Positions 1-8,179 of a stretch of DNA of 64,000 nucleotides are shown here, piece by piece; within the stretch, counting starts at the first letter, position 1; every line of letters begins with the position of its first letter. Below the pieces are notes generated by a model. The model was not told where the DNA came from and searched no databases. It saw only the letters and a program-made list of their open reading frames with translations. Origin of the DNA: Pseudopedobacter sp044361595 (GTDB taxonomy: Bacteria > Bacteroidota > Bacteroidia > Sphingobacteriales > Sphingobacteriaceae); assembly GCA_044361595.1 (NCBI GenBank), contig JBIKIN010000002.1:186001-250000 (forward strand), in the 5' to 3' direction. The translations under genes were made by a program, and so were the position numbers.

Positions 1-181
1 TATTAAACTCGTTCTTTTTTTCGTAAATTTTTATAAATAAATCTTGAGTAATATCTTCGGCGGTATCTGTAGATTTAACAAAACTAAATACAAAATCAAA
101 TATGCATTGATAGTAATGTGCGTAAACTTCTTCAAAATTTAGGTTATTATGATGCAAATTGGCTAGATGTCTTTCTTCCAT
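1..181 (-). CDS. ECF RNA polymerase sigma factor, N-terminal part
   Basis: The first 60 codons of a sigma-70 family factor begin with ATG at 181 and run off the left edge. The translated end contains AEDITQDLFIKIYEKKNEF, a typical sigma region 2 helix that binds core polymerase and the -10 element. The upstream residues (FDFVFSFVKSTDTAEDI) also fit region 2. Region 4 and any anti-sigma gene lie outside the window, so the regulon and partner cannot be judged. In this phylum such factors often sit with FecR-type anti-sigma and SusC/D genes, but nothing here shows that. Confidence in the family is high from the region 2 motif alone. Confidence 0.85.
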   Translation of the reverse strand, partial: MEERHLANLHHNNLNFEEVYAHYYQCIFDFVFSFVKSTDTAEDITQDLFIKIYEKKNEFN

Positions 182-359
182 TATATCTTATTAATAATAA
201 TCAATAATATTGTTAGACTATAAAATTTCACTGTAAGTTAAAATGAGGATATTTTTGTTAGCAATTTCAATAATTAACTAAACAAAACTAATCATTATGA
301 TGGTACTCTCAATAAAATAACGATGTAGTTAAAAAACATAATAATTAGTTAATATTACT

Positions 360-1235
360 TTAACTTCCTTTTGTTCCTCTAATCATTTGCTCTAGTCCGT
401 CCCACATTTCGTCTGTAACTATTTCTAAACCATTAAACTGTCCGGCTCCTTGTAACCATTCTCCACCATCGATAGTTATAATTTCTCCGTTAATATAACC
501 TGAGAAATCTGACAATAAATAAGCTGCTAAATTGGCTAATTCTTGATGGTCTCCTACTCTTTTAAGTGGCACTCTATTTTTAAAATCGAATTTTTTAGCC
601 ATATCGCCAGGTAATAACCTGTCCCATGCTCCTTTGGTAGGGAATGGTCCGGGTGCGATAGCATTGCATCTAATTTGATGACGCCCCCACTCAACAGCTA
701 AAGATTTTGTCATGGCGATAACACCCCCTTTTGCACAAGCCGATGGTACTACATAACCAGAACCTGTAAAGCCATAGGTAGTTACAATATTTAAAATAGA
801 TGCTGGTTGTTTGGCTTTAATCCAATGTTTTCCAAAAGCTAAAGTACAATTTACTGTTCCTTTTAAAACAATATCTATAATGGTGCTAAAGGCATTGGCA
901 GATAAGCGTTCGGTTGGCGAAATAAAATTACCTGCTGCATTATTTAGCAAACCATCTACTTGTCCAAATTTCTCTAAAGTTGCAGCTAATACGGTATCTA
1001 CTTGAGTGCTTTCCCTAACATCGCATGCTACAGCGAGCACCTTACCACCTGTTTTTTCTTCTAATTCTTGTGCGGTTTTTTCTAAAACATCTAACTTACG
1101 CGATGTAATAACCACATTTGCACCTAACTGAAGTAGATAAGTGCTCATTGCTTTTCCAAGGCCGGTGCCACCACCTGTAACTACATAAGTTTTTCCTTTC
1201 AAGGCATTATCTCTTAACATGGGTTGGTTATACAT
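360..1235 (-). CDS. 2,4-dienoyl-CoA reductase, SDR family (mitochondrial DECR1 type)
   Basis: A 291-residue short-chain dehydrogenase. It should reduce 2,4-dienoyl-CoA with NADPH during breakdown of polyunsaturated fatty acids. The nucleotide-binding motif TGGGTGLGK is at residues 20-28 and NNAAGN near 98. The usual SDR YxxxK catalytic pair is replaced by PSACAK near residue 162, with GSGYVVPSACAK and a downstream MTKSLAVEWG. This is the layout I know from animal DECR1 (GSGFVVPSASAK), and the C-terminus IRGTKGS also matches it closely. It lies 87 bp downstream of an enoyl-CoA isomerase gene on the same strand, which supports the pathway. A general SDR oxidoreductase is the fallback. The ATG at 1235 gives a normal N-terminus. 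Confidence 0.85.
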   Translation of the reverse strand: MYNQPMLRDNALKGKTYVVTGGGTGLGKAMSTYLLQLGANVVITSRKLDVLEKTAQELEEKTGGKVLAVACDVRESTQVDTVLAATLEKFGQVDGLLNNAAGNFISPTERLSANAFSTIIDIVLKGTVNCTLAFGKHWIKAKQPASILNIVTTYGFTGSGYVVPSACAKGGVIAMTKSLAVEWGRHQIRCNAIAPGPFPTKGAWDRLLPGDMAKKFDFKNRVPLKRVGDHQELANLAAYLLSDFSGYINGEIITIDGGEWLQGAGQFNGLEIVTDEMWDGLEQMIRGTKGS

Positions 1236-1322
1236 GATTTAATTTTTTTAATGATTTATTGATTTAACGATAGTGTTAAACAATTAACTGGTTAATAAAT
1301 ATAGCGTAAATGAATTAAAAAT

Positions 1323-2090
1323 TTACTTCTTTTTTGCTTGTAAATTTTGAATAATGGTATTTAATATAGAGCGTGTATTGGGTGACCACCACTGCTTTAA
1401 CATCTTTTCTAAAGTCGATGTTTGATCAACAGAAACACTTGCAATTAAATCTTGCCTTAAATTAAACTTACTTTCTTGCCATGTTGTGCTATCAAAAGAA
1501 ATATAAGTTTTCATTTTGTTTAAAGTTACCGTCATTAGAGATTCTATTGGTGCGGTATCGTCTATTAAACCTATGCTTTTAGCCTCATCGGCACCCATTA
1601 ATTTCCCTTCTAATAGATTTTGGTAAGCTTTGGCTTTTCCTATCCAAAAGGCGTAAAGCTCGAATATACTGTTAGGAACTATGATGCCAACAGGCACCTC
1701 GTTTAAGCCAATGATATATTTTCCCTGAGCCATTACTCTATGATCAGAACAAAGTGCTAATACACATCCGCCAGCTGGACTATGACCACTAATAGCACTG
1801 ATTAAAGGCTTTTTAAAGAGAACTAATGATTTTACAAGATCTAAAAAATGTTCCCAAAAGGTTTTTATTTGCTCTTCGTTGTAGTTATACAGCTCAATTA
1901 GATCTAATCCCGAGCTGAAAAATCCCTGCTTACCCGTCAAAACAACTCCCCTTATGGTGTCATCTGATGATATATTTTTAAAGATTTTTTTCAAATCGGC
2001 TAACATCTCTGCGTTTATAGCGTTTGAATTGCCATTATTCAAAGCAATAATAGCTACAGCGTCTTGTACGGTAACGTTAATCGTATTCAT
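1323..2090 (-). CDS. delta3,delta2-enoyl-CoA isomerase (crotonase family)
   Basis: A 255-residue crotonase-fold protein. The oxyanion-hole segments are SSGLDLIEL near residue 60 and GHSPAGGCVLAL near 105. The segment GLNEVPVGIIVP near residue 126 carries the single glutamate used by mitochondrial delta3,delta2-enoyl-CoA isomerase (ECI1; GLNETQLGIIAP in the animal enzyme from memory). Enoyl-CoA hydratases have two catalytic glutamates; I see only this one at the expected place, so isomerase is preferred. The product would be 2-trans-enoyl-CoA, which enters beta-oxidation. It is followed on the same strand by the dienoyl-CoA reductase, so together they form an auxiliary beta-oxidation pair for unsaturated fatty acids. 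Confidence 0.82.
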   Translation of the reverse strand: MNTINVTVQDAVAIIALNNGNSNAINAEMLADLKKIFKNISSDDTIRGVVLTGKQGFFSSGLDLIELYNYNEEQIKTFWEHFLDLVKSLVLFKKPLISAISGHSPAGGCVLALCSDHRVMAQGKYIIGLNEVPVGIIVPNSIFELYAFWIGKAKAYQNLLEGKLMGADEAKSIGLIDDTAPIESLMTVTLNKMKTYISFDSTTWQESKFNLRQDLIASVSVDQTSTLEKMLKQWWSPNTRSILNTIIQNLQAKKK

Positions 2091-2125
2091 TTATAATTGG
2101 TTTTTGATGAGCTTGATATAAAAAT

Positions 2126-4825
2126 CTAGGGTGATACTTTATATTTCAACACTTTACGCCCAATATGCCCATTTAAATCCATTCCCTCCAAAATTATTTT
2201 ATAATTTCCATTTCCATCGGCATTAAAGTAATCAACTTTTGTTGCTTTTATATTGGATGTAATTAATTTTGGATTCCAATAAATGGTAGTTCTTAAATCT
2301 GGGGCATTATAATTAATAGTTTCGACTTCATAATTAGGAACATAAAATTCTTTAGGCTCAAAAAGTCCTATTGCATCGTAAACTAAAACACCAGGAACAT
2401 ATTGATTTCTTTTAAAATCAGGCCTCCCTCTTTTCGTAGTAATCACAATTACTCCTCCGTTACCACGATAACCATAAATTGATGTTAAATTAATACTTTT
2501 TAAAATTTCAATCGATTCTACGTCTTGAGGTGGAATGTTAGAAAGAAATAAAGGTTCTACAAACATGCCATCAAGTACAATTTGTGCTTGCTCTCTTCTA
2601 ATAAGAGGCACATCGCCATCAAATGTAAGTCCAGCAACCCTGCCTTGTAAAGCTTGTTGGATTGTAACATAATTTTGCAAATCCTTTTCCGTGAACACAT
2701 TATCTGCATTGCCCGCCCCGTTCAAATTACTTGAATTTTCAGCTATAGGTTTTGTCTCAACCACTTTTACCTCGCCAAGCATGATAGATCTTGAAATTGT
2801 TCCATTTCTTAACCAAGCTTCGTACTGCGTTTTACTATTTTTTAGATAGGCTAGCATAGACAGATTAATATTGATATTAAGCTCTGGCCAATTAGGATTT
2901 TGAGTTACAATTTGTAATGGATTATTATATAATTCTATTTCTACATTTTTATTGCCTTTGATAGTGCGAGCCTGAACAACAAACTTTGTACTATCAGGAA
3001 AAAGCAGACTATCTATTTTAAATTCGCCCAAATTGTTTGTGGTGGTTTGTAATAAAAATGATTTGCCTATTGAAGAAAAAAGTGTAACTACACCCCCAAT
3101 AACTGGCTTATCTTTGCCTTGTGTAACTCTTCCACTAACAGACAGTGTTTGTTCTGGCTTGTAATTTAACAATGGAAATGAGCCATTAGCAATATTCTGC
3201 CACTTAAATCTTCTCCAGCCTTGTGTCAGCATTAAAATATCCAAGTTATCCCGCTTTTCATTAGTTATATCAGTAAAATAATAGTTAGGCTTCTCTACAT
3301 GTCCTTTAATATCAGAAACTAATAACAAATCGGTAAAAATAGTATGTAACTCTTCTTCTTTAGTGCTTACCAAATTTTCATCAATCACAGACATAGAAAA
3401 AGAGCCAATAACTGGTTTTCCGCTTGGATCTTTTGCTTCTATGCTTACTGTAGTTTTTTCTCTCTGTTTGTAATTAATTTTGTCTGTTACTAAATTGATA
3501 GATAAGGTATCTTTTGGTGTAATAAATATTAGTCTTTCAGATATGGGTAACATATACTCGTTGAATAGAGTAAATTGGGTAACACCCGCTGGAAATCTAG
3601 TTTTTGCTAATTTAGACGCGAAACTTATTGCGTTTAAACTCGACTTAGCCGTGTATAGTATCGTACCACTATTTTGAGCAATAACAGTGTAAGTTTTACC
3701 TTTATTATTTTCTAAAAATGATGCATTGGTATTTACCTTAACTAAAATAGAATCTTGGTAATTAGAGTTAATACTTAGGTTAATTGATTCGGTTTTAGTG
3801 GCAGGAAGCTTAACTTTCTTTTCGGAACCATCTTCAAAAGTAATAACTGCTTCTAATATATTGTTGTTAGTCGGCGTTAAGCTAAAAACACCCATTCCTA
3901 AGTGTTTACTAGTAAAGTTCACCAATTTATTCCCTGCTAAATCTTGGACATAACCTTTAATGTTTTTGCCTAAACCATCGGAACCTACTGCCTTAAAGGC
4001 AACTTTACCCCTAACATTTTCTATTAGGTCGCCGCCCTCTGGAAAAAATTTTACATCAACATCATTAGATGTTCCTTTAATAGGGATTTGCCTATTTACT
4101 TTGGTGCTTTCTGCGATTTTTAAGGTCGTATTTAAATTTCCCGTTTTGGCTAAAAATGGTTTATCGTTTATAAAACTGATGGTTACGTTTCCCTTTTCAT
4201 CGGTAATTGCATTGCCTTTAGCTAAATTTCTAAAATCGAGAATTACATTATAAGTTACTTCTTTATTGGCATAAGGAAACCCATCAATATTGCTATAATT
4301 AATTAGGGCAGTAACTTTCTCATTATTGCCATCTTTAGAGAATTCGTAGCTGGCTGTGGCAATAACTTGGTTTGACCACGAATTACCAATTTTAATAGTT
4401 CTATCAAAAAAGAATTCATCACCAAAATTACGCATCCAAGTGGTATAAGCTCTTAATCTATAGTTACCTTCTTCTAAAGAATCAGTTAATTTAAAATTAC
4501 CATATCCAAATCCAGCAACTAGCGGAATTCTTAGTGTTCTTTTAATACTATCTTTTTGATTGATTAAATCTACATTTAAGACATTACTTAGCGGAGTTGG
4601 TGTTAAATATTGCGCATCTACAACATAAGCTTTAAACCAAATTTCATCTCCAATAGCGTAGTATGGCTTATCTGTATGTAAGTAAACTTTTTCCTGAGTG
4701 TTATTTTTGTTGTAATTTGAAAAATTATCAAGAATCTTTTTCAACAAATCTTCATCTGCTATAAAACCTAATGAAACAACAAAACAGACGATTAAAGACG
4801 ATACAATAATTAATTTATTTTTCAT
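2126..4825 (-). CDS. Large secreted MG2-domain protein with C-terminal TonB-plug domain
   Basis: An 899-residue protein with an N-terminal signal segment (about residues 1-22). The first part has EKVYLHTDKPYYAIGDEIWF and RAYTTWMRNF, typical of the alpha-2-macroglobulin MG2 domain. The middle looks like repeated beta-sandwich domains, including a carboxypeptidase-regulatory-like segment (VSGRVTQGKDKPVIGGVVTL, near residue 570). Near residues 715-795 a TonB-receptor plug domain is visible (ALQGRVAGL, ESIEILKS, IYGYRGNGGVIVITTKRG). About 100 residues follow the plug, far too few for a 22-strand barrel, so it is not a transporter by itself. The role is unknown; such proteins may dock with outer-membrane machinery. 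It shares strand with dcd (62 bp upstream), possibly without functional linkage. Confidence 0.75.
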   Translation of the reverse strand: MKNKLIIVSSLIVCFVVSLGFIADEDLLKKILDNFSNYNKNNTQEKVYLHTDKPYYAIGDEIWFKAYVVDAQYLTPTPLSNVLNVDLINQKDSIKRTLRIPLVAGFGYGNFKLTDSLEEGNYRLRAYTTWMRNFGDEFFFDRTIKIGNSWSNQVIATASYEFSKDGNNEKVTALINYSNIDGFPYANKEVTYNVILDFRNLAKGNAITDEKGNVTISFINDKPFLAKTGNLNTTLKIAESTKVNRQIPIKGTSNDVDVKFFPEGGDLIENVRGKVAFKAVGSDGLGKNIKGYVQDLAGNKLVNFTSKHLGMGVFSLTPTNNNILEAVITFEDGSEKKVKLPATKTESINLSINSNYQDSILVKVNTNASFLENNKGKTYTVIAQNSGTILYTAKSSLNAISFASKLAKTRFPAGVTQFTLFNEYMLPISERLIFITPKDTLSINLVTDKINYKQREKTTVSIEAKDPSGKPVIGSFSMSVIDENLVSTKEEELHTIFTDLLLVSDIKGHVEKPNYYFTDITNEKRDNLDILMLTQGWRRFKWQNIANGSFPLLNYKPEQTLSVSGRVTQGKDKPVIGGVVTLFSSIGKSFLLQTTTNNLGEFKIDSLLFPDSTKFVVQARTIKGNKNVEIELYNNPLQIVTQNPNWPELNININLSMLAYLKNSKTQYEAWLRNGTISRSIMLGEVKVVETKPIAENSSNLNGAGNADNVFTEKDLQNYVTIQQALQGRVAGLTFDGDVPLIRREQAQIVLDGMFVEPLFLSNIPPQDVESIEILKSINLTSIYGYRGNGGVIVITTKRGRPDFKRNQYVPGVLVYDAIGLFEPKEFYVPNYEVETINYNAPDLRTTIYWNPKLITSNIKATKVDYFNADGNGNYKIILEGMDLNGHIGRKVLKYKVSP

Positions 4826-4886
4826 TGAAGTAAATGATGTTGATACTTATTAAACTTATATTATGCTATAAAGTTTAATAGTAGCG

Positions 4887-5423
4887 TTAAAATTGATTTT
4901 TCCACATCATACTTTCAACGGGTTTAGTAGTTTTATTATTGTACTTAGCATTTCCTTTTGTATTGTAGAGCGTTTCAATTTCTCCATCAACCACAAAATA
5001 TATTAATTGACCTATGGGCATCCCCGCATAAATACGAACAGGCTGTGTAGCCGAGATTTCTAAAGTCCAGGTATTACAAAAACCTACATCGCCTTTTCCG
5101 GCAGTGGCATGTATATCTATACCTAACCTTCCCGTACTAGATTTTCCTTCAAGAAAAGGAACGTGTCTATGAGTTTCTGTATATTCTAAAGTTACACCAA
5201 GGTATAGGGTGTTAGGTTGTAGTACGAAGCCTTCTTTTGGAATCTCAAAATGCTCAATCTCATTGTGCTTTTTAGCGTCTAATTCGCGGCTTTTGTAGCA
5301 AGCCAAATACTTTCCTAAGTGTACATCGTAAGAATTTGTGCCTAAGCGTTCTCTTTTAAATGGCTCTATTACTATAGTTCCCTTTTCTATTTCTTCTAAA
5401 ATAAGTTTATCTGAAAGTATCAT
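4887..5423 (-). CDS. dcd: dCTP deaminase
   Basis: A 178-residue enzyme that deaminates dCTP to dUTP for thymidylate synthesis. The family pattern is complete: RLGTNSYDVHLG near the N-terminus, EGKSSTGRLGI near residue 91 (phosphate-binding Ser/Arg), HATAGKGDVGF, and NTWTLEIS near residue 120 with the catalytic glutamate. Length is normal for the trimeric family. The start at 5423 gives MILSDKLI, the usual N-terminus. It is divergent from the phosphopantetheinyl transferase gene with a 73 bp spacer. The end of the protein (KYNNKTTKPVES) also fits the nucleotide-covering tail of Dcd. Confidence 0.95.
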   Translation of the reverse strand: MILSDKLILEEIEKGTIVIEPFKRERLGTNSYDVHLGKYLACYKSRELDAKKHNEIEHFEIPKEGFVLQPNTLYLGVTLEYTETHRHVPFLEGKSSTGRLGIDIHATAGKGDVGFCNTWTLEISATQPVRIYAGMPIGQLIYFVVDGEIETLYNTKGNAKYNNKTTKPVESMMWKNQF

Positions 5424-5496
5424 TTGGTTAATTTTTGCTTTTGCCTAAAATATGATTTATTTAAAATAATTTTGATAATATTTTATAATTTTAAAA

Positions 5497-6135
5497 ATGC
5501 CAGTTACTTTCCTCCAAAACATTAACGATGATACTGAAATAGGTTTATGGAAAATCACAGAAGCACCTGAAGATTTAATGGCCAGATTACAACTTAAAGA
5601 ACATGAATTAGCACTATTAAATACTTTAAGTAAAGAAAAAAGAAATTTACATTGGTTAGCTACACGTGTGTTGTTAAGGAAAATGTTAAATACCAACCAA
5701 TACATAGATTGCCAAGCCGATGAAAATGGAAAACCAATTTTGATTAACCATCCGCATCATATTTCTTTGAGTCACTCTTATGATTATGCTGCTGTAATGA
5801 TAAGTAAAACTAAAAAAGTAGGAATTGATATAGAAATTATTAAAGAAAAAATTGAACGTGTTAAAAATAAATTTTTAAGCCCTAACGAGCTTAACTTTAT
5901 TAATCCAAAGCATCAAATAGAGCAACTATATGTTTGCTGGTGTGCTAAAGAAGCACTTTATAAACTAAATGGGAAGAAAGAAACTTCTTTTAAAGATCAT
6001 ATCCATTTAGAAGAGTTTGATTATAAAGAAGCAGGCAGTTTGGAGGCAAAAATTGAGAAAGAAAACATTCAACATCAATTTACCGTTCAATATAAAAAAT
6101 TTGATAGCTACATGTTAGGTTTTGTTTGCAAATAA
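5497..6135 (+). CDS. 4'-phosphopantetheinyl transferase superfamily protein
   Basis: A 212-residue Sfp/Gsp-type phosphopantetheinyl transferase, which moves the 4'-phosphopantetheine arm from CoA to a carrier-protein serine. The magnesium-binding motif VGIDIEII is near residue 108 and WCAKEALYKLNGKK near residue 148; these two pairs define the superfamily. HHISLSHSYDYAAVMIS before the first motif is the expected SHS segment. It overlaps lipB by one base (TAATG), so the two are very likely co-translated. The target could be acyl carrier protein of fatty acid synthesis, which lipB then uses as octanoyl-ACP, but the sequence does not decide the target. Confidence 0.9.
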   Translation: MPVTFLQNINDDTEIGLWKITEAPEDLMARLQLKEHELALLNTLSKEKRNLHWLATRVLLRKMLNTNQYIDCQADENGKPILINHPHHISLSHSYDYAAVMISKTKKVGIDIEIIKEKIERVKNKFLSPNELNFINPKHQIEQLYVCWCAKEALYKLNGKKETSFKDHIHLEEFDYKEAGSLEAKIEKENIQHQFTVQYKKFDSYMLGFVCK

Positions 6136-6845
6136 TGATGAATAAGGAAGTTGTTTTTACCGATTGGGGTTTAGTAGATTATCAAACAGCTTGGGATAAG
6201 CAAGAAGAGCTTTTTTCTAAAACTGTGGCTTTAAAAACGCATAACAGGAACCATCCTAATGAACAAGAAACTACCACTAATCATTTAATTTTTGTTGAGC
6301 ATCCACATGTTTATACATTAGGTAAGAGTGGTAAACCAGAGAATTTACTACTTACCAACGAAGGTTTAAAAGAACAAAATGCTGTCTACTACAAAATTAA
6401 CAGGGGTGGCGATATCACATACCACGGTCCAGGCCAAATTGTAGGCTACCCAATCTTAGATTTAGATCATTTTTTTACCGATATTCACTTATACTTAAGA
6501 ACATTAGAAGAAGCTGTAATCTTAACTTTAAAAGATTACGGAATTATTGCAGGTAGGTATCCAGGTTATACTGGTGTTTGGATAGAGCCCGATTTACTTA
6601 CTGCCCGAAAAATTTGTGCCATGGGAGTTAGATGTAGTAGATGGGTAACTATGCATGGTTTTGCATTTAACGTAAACACCGATTTAACTTACTTTAAAAA
6701 CATTGTACCTTGTGGCATTGATGATAAAGATGTAACCTCTATGCAAAGAGAATTAGGCAAAGAGTTAAATATTAATGAGGTTAAAAAAAACTTAATGGAG
6801 CATATTGCCATTCTTTTTAATATGAAAATTATTAAAAATGAATAA
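6135..6845 (+). CDS. lipB: Octanoyl-[acyl-carrier-protein]:protein N-octanoyltransferase
   Basis: This enzyme transfers octanoyl from ACP to lipoyl domains, the first step of lipoate synthesis. The motif RGGDITYHGPGQIVGYPI is present, then ARKICAMGVRCSRWVTMHG with the conserved lysine, and IVPCGIDDKDVTSM with the acyl-thioester cysteine near residue 195. I chose the ATG at 6135, which overlaps the previous stop as TAATG; the ATG at 6138 is equally good, while a TTG at 6126 would add residues that the family lacks. About 236 residues. The downstream lipoprotein gene starts inside its last codons (6838), so this is a tight three-gene unit. Confidence 0.95.
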   Translation: MMNKEVVFTDWGLVDYQTAWDKQEELFSKTVALKTHNRNHPNEQETTTNHLIFVEHPHVYTLGKSGKPENLLLTNEGLKEQNAVYYKINRGGDITYHGPGQIVGYPILDLDHFFTDIHLYLRTLEEAVILTLKDYGIIAGRYPGYTGVWIEPDLLTARKICAMGVRCSRWVTMHGFAFNVNTDLTYFKNIVPCGIDDKDVTSMQRELGKELNINEVKKNLMEHIAILFNMKIIKNE

Positions 6846-7557
6846 GCCATTATTTGCATCCGCATGCTTTCTTGCACTTATTTTATTATTTAATTCTTGC
6901 GCTAAGCAAAATGTAAACCCTATCAACAATAATATAAAATTAATGCAACCTAGAGAAGTTACTTATTTAGCCTTAGGCGATTCATATACTATTGGTGAAT
7001 CTGTTCCACTTTCCGAAAATTTCCCCAACCAACTAGCAAAATCACTAAATTCAGATTCGGTTTTGGTTACTGCACCACAAATTGTTGCTAAAACTGGGTG
7101 GACAACGGATGAACTTTTAGATGCCATTAGTAAAACCACATTTAGAAACAAATACGATATAGTTACGCTATTAATAGGCGTAAATAATCAATATAGAAAT
7201 TATGATATCGCTGTTTTTAGAACAGAGTTTAAAAAACTATTGAACTTGGCAATTAACTTTGCAAGTGCCGACACTAAAAAAGTATTTATTTTATCTATTC
7301 CAGATTGGGGCCTAACACCTTTTGCTCAAAACAACGGAAGAAATGAAGCACAAATAGCGCAAGAAATAGATGCCTACAATGCAATTTGCAAAGAAGAAGC
7401 TGAAAAACTGAATGTTAAATTTATAGATATTACTACAATCTCAAGATTAGCTAAAACAGATCTATCCCTTTTAGCCAATGATGGTTTACATCCATCGGGT
7501 AAAATGTATGAACTTTGGGTAAAACAATTAACTAAAACCATAAACCTAAAACTTTAA
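6838..7557 (+). CDS. SGNH/GDSL-type esterase lipoprotein
   Basis: A 239-residue lipoprotein: hydrophobic leader followed by LLFNSCAK with the lipid-attachment cysteine near residue 22. The SGNH hydrolase blocks are in order: ALGDSYT near residue 46 (nucleophile serine), then GVNNQ near 110 (block III with oxyanion asparagine) and NDGLHPSGK near 215 (catalytic Asp and His). It should be a cell-envelope esterase or acyl hydrolase; the substrate cannot be read from the sequence. The start overlaps the lipB end by 8 bp, but its exported nature makes a shared pathway with LipB doubtful, so the link is probably one of co-expression. Confidence 0.88.
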   Translation: MNKPLFASACFLALILLFNSCAKQNVNPINNNIKLMQPREVTYLALGDSYTIGESVPLSENFPNQLAKSLNSDSVLVTAPQIVAKTGWTTDELLDAISKTTFRNKYDIVTLLIGVNNQYRNYDIAVFRTEFKKLLNLAINFASADTKKVFILSIPDWGLTPFAQNNGRNEAQIAQEIDAYNAICKEEAEKLNVKFIDITTISRLAKTDLSLLANDGLHPSGKMYELWVKQLTKTINLKL

Positions 7558-7674
7558 TTTTTTAATTGTAGCTATATCCTATTTTCTCTCGTAACGATAA
7601 ATACATTACCGTTAAATATTGTTAATATTTAGGTTTTGACAAAAAGAAAGATAAATTTGCAAATTATTAAAAAA

Positions 7675-8178
7675 ATGAAGAAATACTTATATTACTTAAT
7701 TAGTGGATTACTAGTCATATTTAGTTTTAGCTCTTGTTTAAAAAACAACCTCGAAGATTCACTCGCTATGGCTAAAGAACAATTGGAAAAAGATGAGGTA
7801 ATCATTAAAAAGTTTATACAAGACAACAACATACCCGCAGTTAGACATGAGTCTGGCGTTTATTACCAAATTATAACTCCTGGAACAGGTAATGTAAATT
7901 ATAGTACCAATCCTTTAATAAAAGCTAATTATACTGGTAGATTGTTAAATGGGACCGTTTTCGATTCTTCTCTAAACACTGGTAGAACTCCGTTAGAGTT
8001 TTATTTAACAGGCGTTATTGATGGCTGGAAAATTGGAGTCCCTTTAATACAAAAGAACGGTAAAATTCGTTTAATAACTCCAAGTGGCTATGGTTATGGT
8101 CCATCAGGCGCAGGTGGCGGAGCTATAGGACCAAATGCTGTATTAGATTTTGATATTGAAATTATTGATTTAAGATAA
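7675..8178 (+). CDS. FKBP-type peptidyl-prolyl isomerase lipoprotein
   Basis: A 167-residue lipoprotein with signal segment MKKYLYYLISGLLVIFSFSS followed by Cys. The single FKBP domain occupies the C-terminal 110 residues with NYTGRLLNGTVFDSS, VIDGWKIGVPLI and GYGYGPSGAG before AVLDFDIEII, so all main drug- and proline-pocket positions are there. It would act as a foldase for exported proteins. An in-frame TTG at 7636 adds thirteen charged residues before the leader and is rejected; ATG at 7675 gives a normal lipoprotein signal. The next gene begins one base after this stop and encodes a related protein. Confidence 0.9.
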   Translation: MKKYLYYLISGLLVIFSFSSCLKNNLEDSLAMAKEQLEKDEVIIKKFIQDNNIPAVRHESGVYYQIITPGTGNVNYSTNPLIKANYTGRLLNGTVFDSSLNTGRTPLEFYLTGVIDGWKIGVPLIQKNGKIRLITPSGYGYGPSGAGGGAIGPNAVLDFDIEIIDLR

Positions 8179-8179
8179 A

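Noticed and set aside
6126..6134. An in-frame TTG start for lipB three codons earlier.
   Set aside because: It lies inside the PPTase gene and adds residues not found in the family; the ATG at 6135 gives a TAATG coupling.
7636..7674. An upstream TTG start for the single-domain FKBP gene.
   Set aside because: It puts a charged stretch before a complete lipoprotein signal peptide; ATG 7675 is natural.
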